Source: Epiperipatus broadwayi
Taxonomy: Eukaryota; Onychophora; Udeonychophora; Euonychophora; Peripatidae
Assembly (NCBI GenBank): GCA_028023455.1
Contig: JAQFVV010000030.1
Location: 8,646,876 to 8,710,875, forward strand
DNA length: 64,000 bases
Direction of reading: 5' to 3'
This document shows, one piece after another, positions 13,376-24,959 of the stretch. The stretch's first letter is position 1. Each line of letters starts with the position of its first letter. The position numbers and the translations under genes were made by a program. The notes beneath the pieces were generated by a model. It was not told the DNA's origin. It saw only the letters and a list, made by a program, of their open reading frames with translations, and ran no database searches.

Positions 13376-13575
13376 GTAAAAATGAAAATCACCAATCGCA
13401 TTGTGTTTGTAATTTTTACACTGAAAAATTACTTCAGGTTTGTCATATTATATATCTTTTTTTCCCCAGCATTTCATGCCAAATGTGATGAAGCTGTCTA
13501 TGAAATTGTCATTTTAACATATAACTTTCAAAATTTAGAATTTATGAACCAATGTAAAAATAAACATGTTTAAAA

Positions 13576-16130
13576 GTGTTAAAATTTTTTTTATTTTTTT
13601 TGAGATAATGACTATTTATATCAGCTTTATTACATTCTTTCATATTTGCTCTTTCTAACAATGTATATATTTTTATATTTACTGTATTCAAACAGAATAT
13701 ATGTTATAAAATATATATGTTGTAATTTTTATTTTTAAATTCAAGATGGCAGCTTAGGTATGTAAGAGTTTTAAAATGCCACACACAATCATGATCATTA
13801 ATAAAATTTCTTTGATTTATGTTATAAGCATGTACATTTTATTTTTCCTTTATTGAATTGATGTGAAATATTTTGCACAATAAAATGGATGTAAGTGCAA
13901 TGTTAAAAGTTTTTCAAAATTTAAGCTCATACTTAAAAGTTGATAGTGATTTGAAAACATCAAAACAATTAGAGACCATAGTTTTTTACTAATGATACTA
14001 TTATGTTTGCTGTAAAAAAAAAATCACTGAAAAAAAAAAAAAAAAATCACCGAAATAATATTTAAATGCAATGAAACTCAGACATTTCGCTATTCATTTT
14101 ATTTATAAAAATAAAGTACAGTACAATAAGTTTATTTTCTTATTCTTATTTTTTCAGAGCATGAATAAGTGAACATACACCCAGATGTATCACCTCAATT
14201 TATTATTAATAACTATATTATTATTATTATTATTTTAAAATTTTGTTTCAATTATTATTTTAATTTATATATGCAAATTTACATATAAAAAATTATCTGT
14301 GTTTTATATATGTATTACAGCATGTGACAATAACACTGTTTTTTTTTACTCAACAAATGATACCCAGAATCAAGATTGTAAATATCGAGATGTAAATTAA
14401 TCTGAAGAAATATTAACTTCAATCATCATAATGACACCACTTTTATGGTTTCCATATTATATAAAAAAAAAAAAAAACAATCCAAAATAAGCATACATTT
14501 CAGGAATAATCTTTCCTAGCTGTCATGAGCACTGCTAATATTTGTTTGGATTATTAGTAATGTTCTAAGGCAGCTGATGAAAGAGATTTTTTTCCTGAAA
14601 TATAATGTACTCTGGAGAAAAATAATAATGCATTAAAACATCACATGATCACCATGGGACTATTGTGTAGAAAAATTGGCTACTGCTTAACAGCTTATGT
14701 GAGTATAAGAAGAGGTGATCATGTGACATTATAATAATAATCCTAGTCAAAGGATAATGGTTACTATGGCTATTAAAAAACCAGACATCAAAATAAATAT
14801 ATATTGAACTGGACTTAAATCTGCATAACTATACAAATGATTTTGAAAACTATTATTACATTTTGAAATTGGACTAATATCTTTAGAGTTAACCAAAAAT
14901 TATAAAGCGGATGCTGAAGAGATCCATTAAATTCAAAGATCCAGATGTATTGCTTCCAGATCCAAGGTTTCTCACTGATGAAAGGCATAAGCTAGATACT
15001 AGTCTAGACATAGGTATTGGATAGGAAGTATAATGCATGACATTCTAGCAGCTATTGAGTAATAACACTTGCACTAGAAGGCACAATTACCTGGAAAAAT
15101 TTGGTACTGTATAATAAAACAATTGTAAAAGATATATTATTCATGATGATTGGAGCAGACATTTCCCCAGCATTATTTACATATACTTAAAATACATTAA
15201 TCTACTTATATTAGCATGTAAAGAATCAATGAATTATTCTGGTTAAGTTGGTCTGACATTCACAATCTTACTTTATATATGTATATATACTAATTGGGTG
15301 ATTAAACTGCAATGGCTATAATTAGAACCACATATCTCTACAAATTTTTAAATGTCTTAATTTCACATAATGTTTTTAATTAAACACATGTCCATCTCAA
15401 TACTTTTCTAAATATGACTATTATACAAAAATTTGCTTAAATTAAATTTGTGTCCCCTTTTCTATTTTAGAAATATCTCATGGTTGTAGTCTAAACAGGC
15501 TATAAATTTAAACTGTCTTTTTTTCCTGCTTTTTAAGACAAATATAATAAAACTAATGGCAACAATAATAAAAAATTAATTTATTTCATTATAACAAGTC
15601 ATTATGAAAAAACAATCTACTAATTTAAAAAAAAGTCAATTGAATTCAGTTAAATAAAAGTAATTTGATTTCTTTATTTTTGCGATTATATTTTTCTATT
15701 ATTTCTATATAAATAATTTAATATTTATTTAAATAATGCCTATAAGAAAAAAAATCTCATTTGAAACAGTAAATATATATAAAATAAAATAAATATCTTA
15801 GGAATAGTATGCGATACTGATTGTAATGGTTGCATTACAAAACAACATTATGTCCATTGCAGGTTACATGATAATATTAGAGCATTATGTTATTGCATAT
15901 GGAATTATTTTATTAATACAAGAATATATAGGGAAAAAAAATTAAATAGAAATTGATATCTCTGTAGTAGATAGTATTTTCCAAATATTATTTTTATTAT
16001 TCATGTTATTAGGAAATAAAAGCATCTATATTTGCTTAATAATAAACACTTAATAAATTGATAAAATTTATTAATTCATTTATTTTTCTTAAACATGTTT
16101 GAATAGTCATTAACATAAAAATTATCGTAC
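13576..16130. other. Intron stretch with scattered old repeats
   Basis: No gene is recognised. An imperfect palindrome uses TCACATGATCACC (about 14641) and GGTGATCATGTGA (about 14716). At about 14925-15060 is a diverged copy of the CTGATGA...ACTAGTC repeat found again at 33.2 and 52.6-53.4 kb. The rest is A/T-rich and non-coding. Confidence 0.5.
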
Positions 16131-16450
16131 CCTTATCATTTTCATCTGAACCGGAGCTGTCAGAACGAATATTTTCTAAAACTGGGCTGCCAGGTGGACT
16201 GGAATATTCAGAACATGAATCAGAACTACTAGGCGTAGATCCTACAATTTGATTTAACATATTTGGAGCAGGAAGAGATCCAACAAGTGGTTGAGACACC
16301 GTTGTTAAAGTATAGTCAGATGCATGAGCCATAAAATTACTTCCTGAATTTCGATATGCAGGGGAGGACGGAGAAAAATTATCAACACAATGTAATATCA
16401 ATCCATTGGCAGTAGATAATGCTGCAGTTGCAAGTAAAGGACAACCAGAT
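16131..16450 (-). CDS. ZCCHC14/ZCCHC2-like protein, internal exon
   Basis: The acceptor (T-rich tract, CTTTAAAG) is at 16452-16451 and the donor reads AAGG then GTACGA at 16131/16130. The exon starts with the last base of a codon and ends with the first base of the next: 1 + 318 + 1 bases. Both joints fit the neighbouring exons exactly (AA+A gives Lys upstream; G+AA gives Glu downstream). It begins SGCPLLATAALSTANGLILH and continues into a Ser/Pro/acid-rich region with SSSDSCSEYSSPPGSP and SDSSGSDEND, probably disordered and a likely phosphorylation target (inference). It is preceded by a 10.9 kb intron. Confidence 0.85.
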
Positions 16451-17446
16451 CTTTAAAGAAAAAAAAAAAAAAATTAACATTTGTAATGTTCTAAAAAAAA
16501 ACCTTATGCTATGAATTTCTTATAGATAAATTTTTTTAAAAAAAGATTAATTATGTGCTCTTATTTTTAAATATTCTTTTTCCAAACTGAATATGATTAT
16601 TTAAACAGTTGAAATGTATCTATACATTAAATATATTAAAGCAAAGTCAAAATATTTAAATTAATTCACATACCAATACTATAATTTGGAATTGACTTAA
16701 ATACAAAATGTAGCATTCTATTATTCACAGACTTAACATTCTCCCCATCAATAATCAGTGATTTGACAAAACATACTAAAATTTAGAAATTCATTAATTT
16801 CTCATGCATTTATTTAAAGGAATAGCATCATGGATCAGTTCTTCATCAGTTATTTTTTCATCTAATGCATTCAATCATATCACGATTAATAAATAATTGC
16901 TGCTGTGAATTATTGAATAACAAGGGCCCACACGGAACAATTAATAATGACAGCAATTCTGCCAGCCCTAAGAAAAGCTATAAATTGCTTTCATTATATG
17001 ATAAAATGGAAACTATTTAGAAGTGAAAAAAATATATCATAATGACAAAACATATCTCATTTAGATGTGAATATGTGAATGCATGCTCGATCACAATTTA
17101 TTACGCTAGTTTTCTTCATACTTATATCTTACAAATTTTAGTTTTGTGCTAATTATTTTTGTCAATGCCTTAATGAATATAATTTAAAAATTAAACTGTA
17201 ACATAGGTATTTATAGATATGTTAAGCATGTCTATTAATAAGTATTCTCTATTATTCATGCTTTAAAGTACACAAATAAATTTGAACTAAATAATAATTG
17301 GATGAGGAGTATTATTGTGTAGTAAATAATTTTTAAACTATTCCTAAAAATTGGAAAATAGGCCCACTCTCAAAATGATATCTATCTATATATATGTGTA
17401 CTATGATGCTTAACTTTTTAAATAAAATTATAATAAACATACAAAT
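16451..17446. other. Intron stretch, nothing recognised
   Basis: Plain AT-rich sequence between the exon acceptor and the repeat-rich block that starts near 17.4 kb. No coding frame, palindrome or transposon end was seen. Confidence 0.5.
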
Positions 17447-17600
17447 AGATATCTACTTTAAATGATCAAATTTCAATGTTAAAATTTGTCCATAATGTTG
17501 CTTTCTATATATAAAATTAAAAATAATCAATTTAAAACAAAATTAAGACAACTCACTATAAATAAAAATATTATTTAATATATCAATCCAGATTTCATTC
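17447..17600 (-). repeat. Inverted mate of the 23.89-24.00 kb repeat
   Basis: Read on the minus strand, this includes TTTTTATTTATAGTGAGTTG, found on the plus strand at about 23925. The surrounding TAAATTGATTATTTTTAATTTTA and AGATATC match too. The two copies bracket Merlin A, the Penelope-like element and the LINE-like scrap. Confidence 0.65.
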
Positions 17601-17819
17601 CTTAATGTAACCTTTTCAAGATGTTTCTTTTTTATACAATCACATGACCAATTACACTATAGAAACTCCCCAATGGGCATTATTAACACTACATTACAAT
17701 TAATATTAATAAAATATGTGCATTAAATATAAGGTTGTATTCTGACCCATCGTGTAAGCCACAGGATGTTGCTATTTCTAGCTTAATTTCTAGAAATATG
17801 CCGTTTCTGCGGCCGCACC

Positions 17820-17960
17820 CAAGCCTTCTTTATACAATAAATCCTAAAAAGACTGTTAACTCGGAGTTAAGTCTTCTTTCTACACTAAAATGTAGAAAAA
17901 GTGTTAACTCTGAGTTAAGCTTCTTTTTACGATAAAACCTAGAAAGAGTGTTAACTCGGC
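17820..17960 (+). repeat. Subterminal repeats of Merlin A
   Basis: Three units of about 49 bp each carry TCTTTNTAC...TAGAAA..GTGTTAACTC. Two hold the near-palindrome TTAACTCNGAGTTAA (about 17857 and 17907); in the third the sequence shifts to AACTCGGCTTAG. Equivalent units occur at 43320-43445 in Merlin B. Repeats at this place in DNA transposons often bind transposase; that role is inferred. Confidence 0.7.
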
Positions 17961-18307
17961 TTAGTGGTTAACGCTGTGGCTTTTTCCTATGCTAAAAGCA
18001 AAGGAAAATGTCATAGTTTTTTGTGTTACGCACTATATTGTAATACTGTGTTATGTATTTTATGTAACAATATCGTATGAGGATGTGTTAAGTTCATCGT
18101 GTCAAAATTATTTAAATTTTCATTGGGGCCTTTTTTTTAAAATACGAATTGATGTACTGTTACCTTTTAATAATTTTAACAGTGTAGTGATTGTTCCTCA
18201 TAAAACTGTAAACGTCCTAAATTCTCTATTAGGATGGGGTAGCACAATTTTTTTGACGGTCATGCTTTAAGTCACGTTTTAGTGAGTAATTTTCCGAGAC
18301 CAAGAAT

Positions 18308-18560
18308 ATGGCTAATTCGAACACAGAAAACTCGAAAAGATGGGAATTGCCAGACACGGAAGCTGGCGCAGTAACATTTCTACAGCAGAAAAACATCCTG
18401 CTGAAAGAAAAGATATGATTGTGCGGCAAATATATGTGACTTGAGCTCCATAAACATCTTTTGACTTTCATTTGTAAGTCTCGTTGTTGCCGAGGGAAAT
18501 ATTCACTTCGTAAAGGGCAGCTTGTTTGGAGGGATTCCAAATGGCCTTCGTCAAATGTAA
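18308..18560 (+). pseudogene. Merlin/ISXO2-like transposase N-terminal fragment in A
   Basis: From the ATG at 18308 the frame reads KRWELPDTEAGAVTFLQQKN before a stop at 18416-18418. Frameshifted continuations then give RKYSLRKGQLVW- and SLFGGIPNGLRQM-like text. The series K-R-W-E-LPD-E-GA-FLQ, then later a Cys-x-x-x-LRKGTWF-like block, is what I recall of the N-terminal half of eukaryotic Merlin transposases related to bacterial IS1595/ISXO2. The DDE catalytic region is absent. An open frame on the opposite strand (18229-18624) is a shadow. Confidence 0.65.
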
Positions 18561-19370
18561 AATAAAAGTAACTTAAATTTTTATTTAAACGTACATCCCT
18601 TCTCCCAATAATTGTTGTCGGCAATCAAATGTAAAATAAAAGTAACTTAAATTTTTATTTAAACATACACAAAAAAACCCCTTCTCCCAATAATTGTTGT
18701 TGACAATCAAATGTAAAATAAAATTAATGTAAATTATCATTTAATCATACAGAAAAACACTTCTCCCACTAATTGTTGTCAGCAATCAAATGTAAACCAA
18801 TAAAAGTAAGGTAAATTATTTTTTAAACATAACCCAAATTACTATTTGAACATACACAAAAAAAGACCCGTTTTTGTCAATAAAAATTAAAGAAACAACT
18901 ATTATTGTCCCATTGTCAAAAATATTATTTGGGAAACCAAAATAATTTATAAACGAAAGAAAGTAAAATCAGTTGTCAATCAAATGTAAAATAAAAGTAA
19001 CTTAAATTTTTTATTTAAACATACACAAAAAAAAATCCCTTTCTCCCAATAATTGTTGTTGGCAATCAAATGTAAAATAAAAGTAACGTAAATTATTAAT
19101 CATATACAAAAACACTCCTCCCACTAATTGTTGTCAATTAAATGTAAACCAATAAAAGTAACGTAAATTATTATTTAAAGATACGTAAAAAAAAACCCGT
19201 TCTCTCTTGAATTTTATCAATCAAATTTTAAAAAACAGTAATACTATTTAAAAAACCCAAATTACTATTTGAACATACACCATAAAAGACCCTCTTGTCA
19301 ATAAAAATTAAAAAACAACTATTATTGTCCCAAATAATTTATAAACGAAAGAATGTAAAATTTGTAAACA
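18540..19370 (-). repeat. Minisatellite-like array inside Merlin A
   Basis: Units of about 70-110 bp carry CTCCCA(A/C)TAATTGTTGT and CAATCAAATGTAAAATAAAA. A longer unit, with TATTATTGTCCCA and AATAATTTATAAACGAAAGA, appears twice (about 18897-18965 and 19318-19345). The same modules occur inverted and more often in Merlin B at 40.9-42.7 kb. Confidence 0.8.
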
Positions 19371-19499
19371 AAAAAAAAAAAGTTAATATTAATAGAGAAT
19401 GGCTAGCCCGGGAATGTTATATTAATGTGTTTTTTGTTAGCAACAACACCATCAGGCGGCTGATATGATGGATCAGAACACAACCAAATATAATTAGTA

Positions 19500-22020
19500 A
19501 AATACATATGTAGATAAATAAAGATCCAGGAAATAGAATTAAAACAAAATATAAGATTTTATTAAATTATACGAAAATTAAACAGATAATTAATGTAAAG
19601 GAATGTAGATATTTATATCCTACAGAGTTTGAACATTAATGTACATTTGGGAAGATTAAAACCCATAAGAATGATATGCCAGTAAAAGTGATATTAGACT
19701 TTAATAATTATATGCTTACAGATTTATGTGATATGTAAAAAGATTCTCATTGCAACAGGTTTTGGCAAATATTGTATAAGGAATTCAGAAGAACTTATAG
19801 ATAAATTAAATAGTGTAAAAATAAACAGAAATTGAATGATTGTATCATTTGATATTGAAAAATATATCAGAGTATACTAGGGAAGATAGTATAAAAATAG
19901 TTACTGATAAAATAAAAATGAATAATATAATTTCAAAAGAATGGTTATATGTTATCAGAAAAGCATTATTATTGATAAATGATGCTTTATATTTTAAATA
20001 TAATGAAGAATTTTGGAATACAATAAAGGGATGGTTTATGAGTCGCTCTATTAGTGGGATTTTTTTATCGATTATGATCCGACTATATAGAAAAAAAGGT
20101 ACTAGTTGTTTAGCCAATACAAGCAGCTTGATGGCATTGTTTATGTGTAAAAACACATAAAATTGCCGTTAAGTGGCCCAACTTACATCTAATCGAAGTT
20201 CTGTTCAGATTAAACCATTGCATGCCACCAAATATGACAGTCGACCCTGCTATATGCTTCACAACAATTTATGCAAATACGCACATTTCACAGATTGTTA
20301 CGGCATCATGTGAGGGTGTCTGGAATTCAACTGGCCCTAACTCTTAAAATCTTCATTCCAAGTAATATTACACCCTACCTGACATAGTATCGCATACTAA
20401 TAATTATAAGCCTGGCGCCGTGGTTCCCTACACATATTGGAAGGTGAAAACAAATTAGAAAGGATATGCCAAACATGATTTCATATAACTAACAGGAAAA
20501 GTCATGTTTGCACGAGAACAGTTGTGAGACAAATCAAATGTCCGAGGTTGCAGCTTGTTTTGTAAATCGTAAGGTTGGTTTGTTTAGACTGGTGCATCTT
20601 TCGGCTGATCTTTCGGATCAGCAAAACCATTGGGGATACCCCCTGCATATTCTTTCGCTACACAGTGACATACCCCCCCCCCCGAGATTGCTGCGCTTTT
20701 CGATGTCATCTTGGACAAGTTGTTGTCAAAAATACTACTTTGTTTCCAATCAACAATAATTCATTAATACAAGTTTTTTTTATTTTTTAATATAAAAATA
20801 ATACTAGAAATCGGACAATAAAAAAAAAAAGTTTCTTAAAAGCAAAAAAAAAAAAAGAAAAAGAAGTACTTTTTCAGAATCAAAATTAATTAGACCATCC
20901 TCCCCATACATTGCTGCGCTTCGTGGTGTCGTATTTGGACAAGTTATTGTTTGAAATAAATGTGTGTTGTTAAAACAAAATAATAAAACAATACTAGTTT
21001 GTTTACAATCCAAAATAATTAATTAATACATATATATATATTTTATATATAAAAATAATAACAGAAATCGGATAAATAAAAAAAAAACAGAAATTGAATA
21101 AATCAAAAAAAGGTCAGCTCAGTAGCATTATATTTATGGTTTTTTTTAACATAAACAACACCATCAAGCGGCTGGAATAGGCTAAACAACTACTACCAAA
21201 AAAAATATAAGTAATAAGTTTATAAAAAATAATGAAATTCTAGAATATCATAGATATGTTCATGATATAATTGTAATAGGTAATAGTAGAAGTATTGTTA
21301 ATGCATTCAAAAAATTGAATAATAATAAATACACTATAAAGTTTACAATGGAAAAAGAGAAGAAGGGATTAAAGTATTTAGACATTTTTTTAAGAAAAGG
21401 AATTAATGGTAAAATAGTTATTAAACATTATACTTAGGATAAAGGGGAAAAAAGGTATAATTGATCCAAATGCATATCAGCTGTGGTTGCAGAAAATAGC
21501 AATTTTGAAAGGGTTTAAGTTAAGAAATGATAGGTTAACATTGAATATAAAAGCATTTGAACAAAAATTGGAACTTGAGAATGATTATGTTAGTATGGGA
21601 TATAAAAGAAAAGATATTAAAAAGATTTTAAGAAATAATAATAATAACATAAAAGATAGTGTAAGATATAGGTATAAAAATAGGAAATGGATTTTACCAT
21701 ATTCAGAGCATTTATATAAGACATTGATAAAAGAAAAATTACTTGATGATATTAAGATTGGATGGAAAAATAAAAAATCTTTAAGAGAAATGGATGTATA
21801 ATTCAAAAAGGAAGGGTAGTATAGAGTTGGTTTACCTTTGCAATGTGATATATATAGGTAAGAAGGAAAGACTGCCATGGAAAGAGGTAAGAGCATGATA
21901 GGGCAATTAACAGAAAGGATATAAGATCAGAACCATATATACATTTAAACAAATGTGTAAACATGGGGTAAAGATCCAGCTCATTCAGTGGTAAAATGGG
22001 TATTGTTAGATTATTGAAAA
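19500..22020 (+). pseudogene. Penelope-like retroelement, RT and GIY-YIG, split by a transposon
   Basis: Broken frames before the insertion read GFGKYCIRNSEELIDKLNSV, then MIVSFDIEK and EDSIKIVTDKIK: the fingers/palm start of a Penelope-type reverse transcriptase. The frame is cut at 20097 by Merlin element E and resumes at 21198 with NNEILEYHRYVHDIIVI, the palm motif (normally Y-x-DD, here YVHD), and FTMEKEKKGLKYLDIFLRK. From 21487 the frame gives the Asn/Lys-rich linker, and around 21830-21880 YLCNVIYIGKK matches the YIG half of the GIY-YIG nuclease. Stops, frameshifts and the changed catalytic Asp make it inactive. The open frame at 19840-20160 is a chimera: RT residues followed by Merlin E sequence. 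The 5' limit is uncertain. Confidence 0.75.
20098..21197. mobile_element. Merlin-type element E (1100 bp) inside the Penelope RT
   Basis: The left end reads GGTACTAGTTGTTTAGCCAA and the right end, read inward, GGTAGTAGTTGTTTAGCCTA. Similarity continues through AGC(C/A)GCTTGATGG(T/C). Flanks are GAAAAAAA (20090-20097) and AAAAAAAA (21198-21205), a 7/8 match consistent with an 8-bp duplication of an A-run. The block CAGCCGC-TGATGGTGTTGTT is also present at the right end of Merlin A, tying E to the same family. Inside is a degenerate direct duplication (GATTGCTGCGCTTTTCGATG at about 20685; ATTGCTGCGCTTCGTGGTGT at about 20909). No transposase coding was recognised, so E is non-autonomous. Confidence 0.75.
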
Positions 22021-22689
22021 CTTTAGTTATAATTTTAAAAATAAAAGGGATTATTATTAGTTTCTTTTTTATTATAGATTATTTGTAAATATATATATAT
22101 ATATTATAAGAAAAGGGAATGTAATAAGTTTAATCACTATATTAATATTTGTTGTAATATAAATAATGCCGATCACATCACATTTGTCAGAGCCATCGGC
22201 AATGGAGAGAGTAATCAATGAATTGATCAGTAATTTGAATAAGGTTAAAGGAAGAGTAGTAGTTTGATTACTACCAAGATTTGACAATATATATATATAT
22301 ATATGTTAGATAGGGCATGTTTTATAAATGACAGACTGAAAAAAATTATGAGCAAGAAATAATGTTATGTTTGTGGTTGTGTAGAATTTTTTTATTAGTA
22401 AGAGGGAATTATATAATAAGACGGATTGCATTTATCAAAACAAGGAAGTGAATAATTATTGATTTATGAAAAATATTATAGTTTGGAAAACTTAAAAAGG
22501 GAGTAGGGTTTCAAATTACAATATTATATAACAAATAATGTCTATATTTATATATATAAAATTAAGGTATTATAGAGCAGTACAATATAAATTTTAGGAC
22601 TGATTCTCAAATATACAGAAATTTTGCAGTTGACAAAGCAATCACAAAATTTACTGGGTGTAGTACCATATGATGGTGTGGGTGTGGAG
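22021..22689. other. Unassigned sequence after the Penelope-like element
   Basis: AT-rich, with two ATAT microsatellites (about 22090 and 22290). It may contain the 3' untranslated part of the Penelope-like element, but no terminus is visible. Confidence 0.35.
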
Positions 22690-23480
22690 ATAACCACAAT
22701 AGTTATGTATATACCACATGAAATTGTATGCAGACAAAGAATCAAATTCTGATTTTTGCCTATGCCTTGGTACTCATGCTGTGATGTCAGTAGTTTTGCC
22801 ACATCTTGCATCACATTATTATTTTCAATTCTATAGCTAGCAAATGAGCTATATGCAAATAAATTATAACTCTATGGGACAATAAATATAATAAGATAGC
22901 ATCACTGGTGTGCATAAAGAATATAAACATCACTGATGTACACAAAAAATATAAAATGAAGGGATGAAACTCATTTTATCAATAATACAAACAGTAACCT
23001 AAATTTCTAGTTTTAGATAGACAAGAAGCCAATTGCTATAATGATAAATGCATATCCATCTTCTGGAAATGATTTGTTTTGTAACCTTTTTCTTACAGAC
23101 GCCTTTGAGATTTGTCACCTTTTTTCATGTGCAAATATTTTTGGAGATTCTGAAGCTATGGGTTATCTCAGATAAGAAGTATTATATATGGTTTGAAAGA
23201 TAATTTTGTGAGGAATACAAAGAAATTATCAATGAAAATGTAATTTAAACTTAGTTAATGATAAATTAGAAATTATGAACAAACAATAAAGTAATAATTA
23301 TGTCGGATGTTGAAATTTCTTTTTTTCCTTATTTTATAAATGGTTATCACTATTTATCTTAGCCTTATTGCTTTCCTTATTTTTTCTAGTTTCTATCAAT
23401 GTAAAGCTTTTTGCTCTAACATTATGAAATCTGAAGTTATTGTGAAAATTGTGTCTCAAGCCAGTTTTTTAAAAATTCAA
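22690..23480 (+). repeat. Dispersed repeat shared with 63.2-64.0 kb
   Basis: Collinear with 63215-64000 over at least 750 bp: GAATCAAATTCTGATT, TCTATAGCTAGCAAATG, CTATATGCAAATAAATTATA, AAGATAGCATCACT, AAGAATATAAACATCACT, AATTATGAACAAACAATAAA. In both copies ...CATCACT...GTG(T/C)ATAAAGAATATAAA forms a local short tandem. It may be the body of a LINE whose 3' coding end lies just downstream at 23.55 kb. Confidence 0.85.
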
Positions 23481-23539
23481 TATGGCGCCATGGGTAATGA
23501 ACTAATTTTAAGGTTCAAACAGGATCGTTAGCAACAAGG

Positions 23540-23720
23540 GAATATACACATAAATAGAGGAATGTGGGCTATTTAGTCTGCAAGTTATGTAAGGAAAATA
23601 TTAGGCATCTATTAATTGAATGTAGGTTCTTGGTTTTTACGCAAAGTTTGGAAAAAGATAAGGGGATCTAGATATAAAGACCATAGAGCAGACAAAAATG
23701 ATGTTGCAGAAATAGGATGG
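23540..23720 (+). pseudogene. LINE-like 3' coding scrap with a CCHC motif
   Basis: One frame reads VCKLCKENIRHLLIECRFL, a C-x2-C-x7-H-x4-C pattern. This resembles the zinc motif at the C-terminal end of many non-LTR retrotransposon reverse transcriptases (CxxC...HLLxxC). Frameshifts follow at once. The family cannot be named from so short a piece. Confidence 0.45.
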
Positions 23721-23887
23721 AGCAGGATAGAGAAGAATTTGGGAAAAAATTAGTGGGGAATGGGAAGGTAAAGTGGTTAACAGATTTCTTTGGGCATAGT
23801 GGCTGAGAGATTGGTGATTTCAATAAACGAGAACCCATGTGAACATCGCATGTGATTGTGTAAAAAAGAAGCATCTTGAAATGGTTT

Positions 23888-24000
23888 CATTAAAAAATGA
23901 AAGCCTGATCGATGTATTAAATATTTTTATTTATAGTGAGTTGTCTATTTCAATTTTGTTTTAAATTAATTATTTTTAATTTTAGAAATAGATATCATAT
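23888..24000 (+). repeat. Mate of the inverted repeat at 17.45-17.60 kb
   Basis: Contains TTTTTATTTATAGTGAGTTG and TTTTAAATTAATTATTTTTA, matching the minus strand of 17447-17600 with few differences. It closes the repeat-rich block on the right. Confidence 0.65.
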
Positions 24001-24959
24001 CAAGAATACATGAATATTATTATCAGTTATTGAAAATAGTTTTAGTAAATAATTATTAATATAAATTTATATTTTGATTTTAAAATTTACTATTTATTTA
24101 GAGAACTTTCTTGATGATTTATTTAATCATCCATCAAATTTGCATTTATTTTTCTTGGAATTTAAATAACAACTTAATGTAGCTTTAGTATAAAATTAAG
24201 CAAAGACCAACCATGTTAATTAGGAATAATATATCATGGCATCATAAAAATATTAGTAATATTTTTGTATTAATATTGTTATAATAATTATAGTATAGAA
24301 AATCTCTGTGGTTTAGGTTTTCATTGATCCCGTTTCTTTAGATTCATGACCAAATAATTATTAAAAAAAAAAATCCCAAAATTTCTGTGCTATTGCAGAT
24401 AATATATTGTATTTATAAATTACAAATGTAAACTGTACAAGTGATTTTTATAACAGAAATAGATAAAAAAAAAAATGAGGCAGTAAAAGTAATAGTTGAG
24501 AATAATTAAGTAAGTGCAAGGGAAATAATAAAATTCTAATTAAATTAGGAAAGCTTGAGAAGGAAAAGTAATTTGATCAAGTTCCAAGCATGATTTATGT
24601 CTCGGGAAAGCGGCCAACAGAGTAAACTATAAATTATGACAATTCAATTACCAGAATGGCAGTTAGAATGTCATCTACGTAGCAGTTGTGTTGAAATAAG
24701 GTATCTATGTAAACATATATATCCATAAACCTCAAACAGATACAGCCTCTTATTAGTTAGCTATTGGGAAGATAAAAAACACTTTTGTTATAAAAAAAGA
24801 ATAATCAAAATTCCGAGGAGCATTTTTGAAATTGGAAAAAAAAAAACATTGGTGACACATAAGAATTGATAAAAGAGATATGATGGATCATCTCAGAAAC
24901 TGCCAGTCAAACACAACAATAATGATATTATATTAACATACGTGATACAATCTGATAGA

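Larger units (their letters stand above)
17733..19485. mobile_element. Merlin-type DNA transposon, copy A (1753 bp, decayed)
   Basis: Both ends are visible. The left end starts GGTTGTATTCTGACCCATCG; the right end, read inward, starts GGTTGTGTTCTGATCCATCA. The element is flanked by a perfect 8-bp duplication, AAATATAA, at 17725-17732 and 19486-19493. Next to the left end are three roughly 49-bp subterminal repeats carrying the palindrome AACTCNGAGTT. The middle has a scrap of transposase coding on the plus strand (18308-18560), then a minisatellite-like array (18540-19370). Element B (40437-43538) shares ends, subterminal repeats, coding scrap and array. Eight-base target duplication, ends starting GG and an ISXO2-like coding scrap together point to Merlin. 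A is inserted just upstream of the Penelope-like element. Confidence 0.85.

Noticed and set aside
14573-14610. A CTGATGA...GAAA hammerhead-like string
   Set aside because: The segment between the two motifs does not form a stem and there is no stem III or cleavage site.
17950-17995. A tRNA-like A box in Merlin A
   Set aside because: GGCTTAGTGGTTAACGC resembles an A box, but there is no B box at the right distance, and the word is simply shared with Merlin B.
18229-18624. A 131-codon minus-strand open frame, with a partly similar one at 42717-43031
   Set aside because: Both are antisense to the Merlin transposase scrap; the similarity is explained by shared DNA, and the sense strand makes better protein sense.
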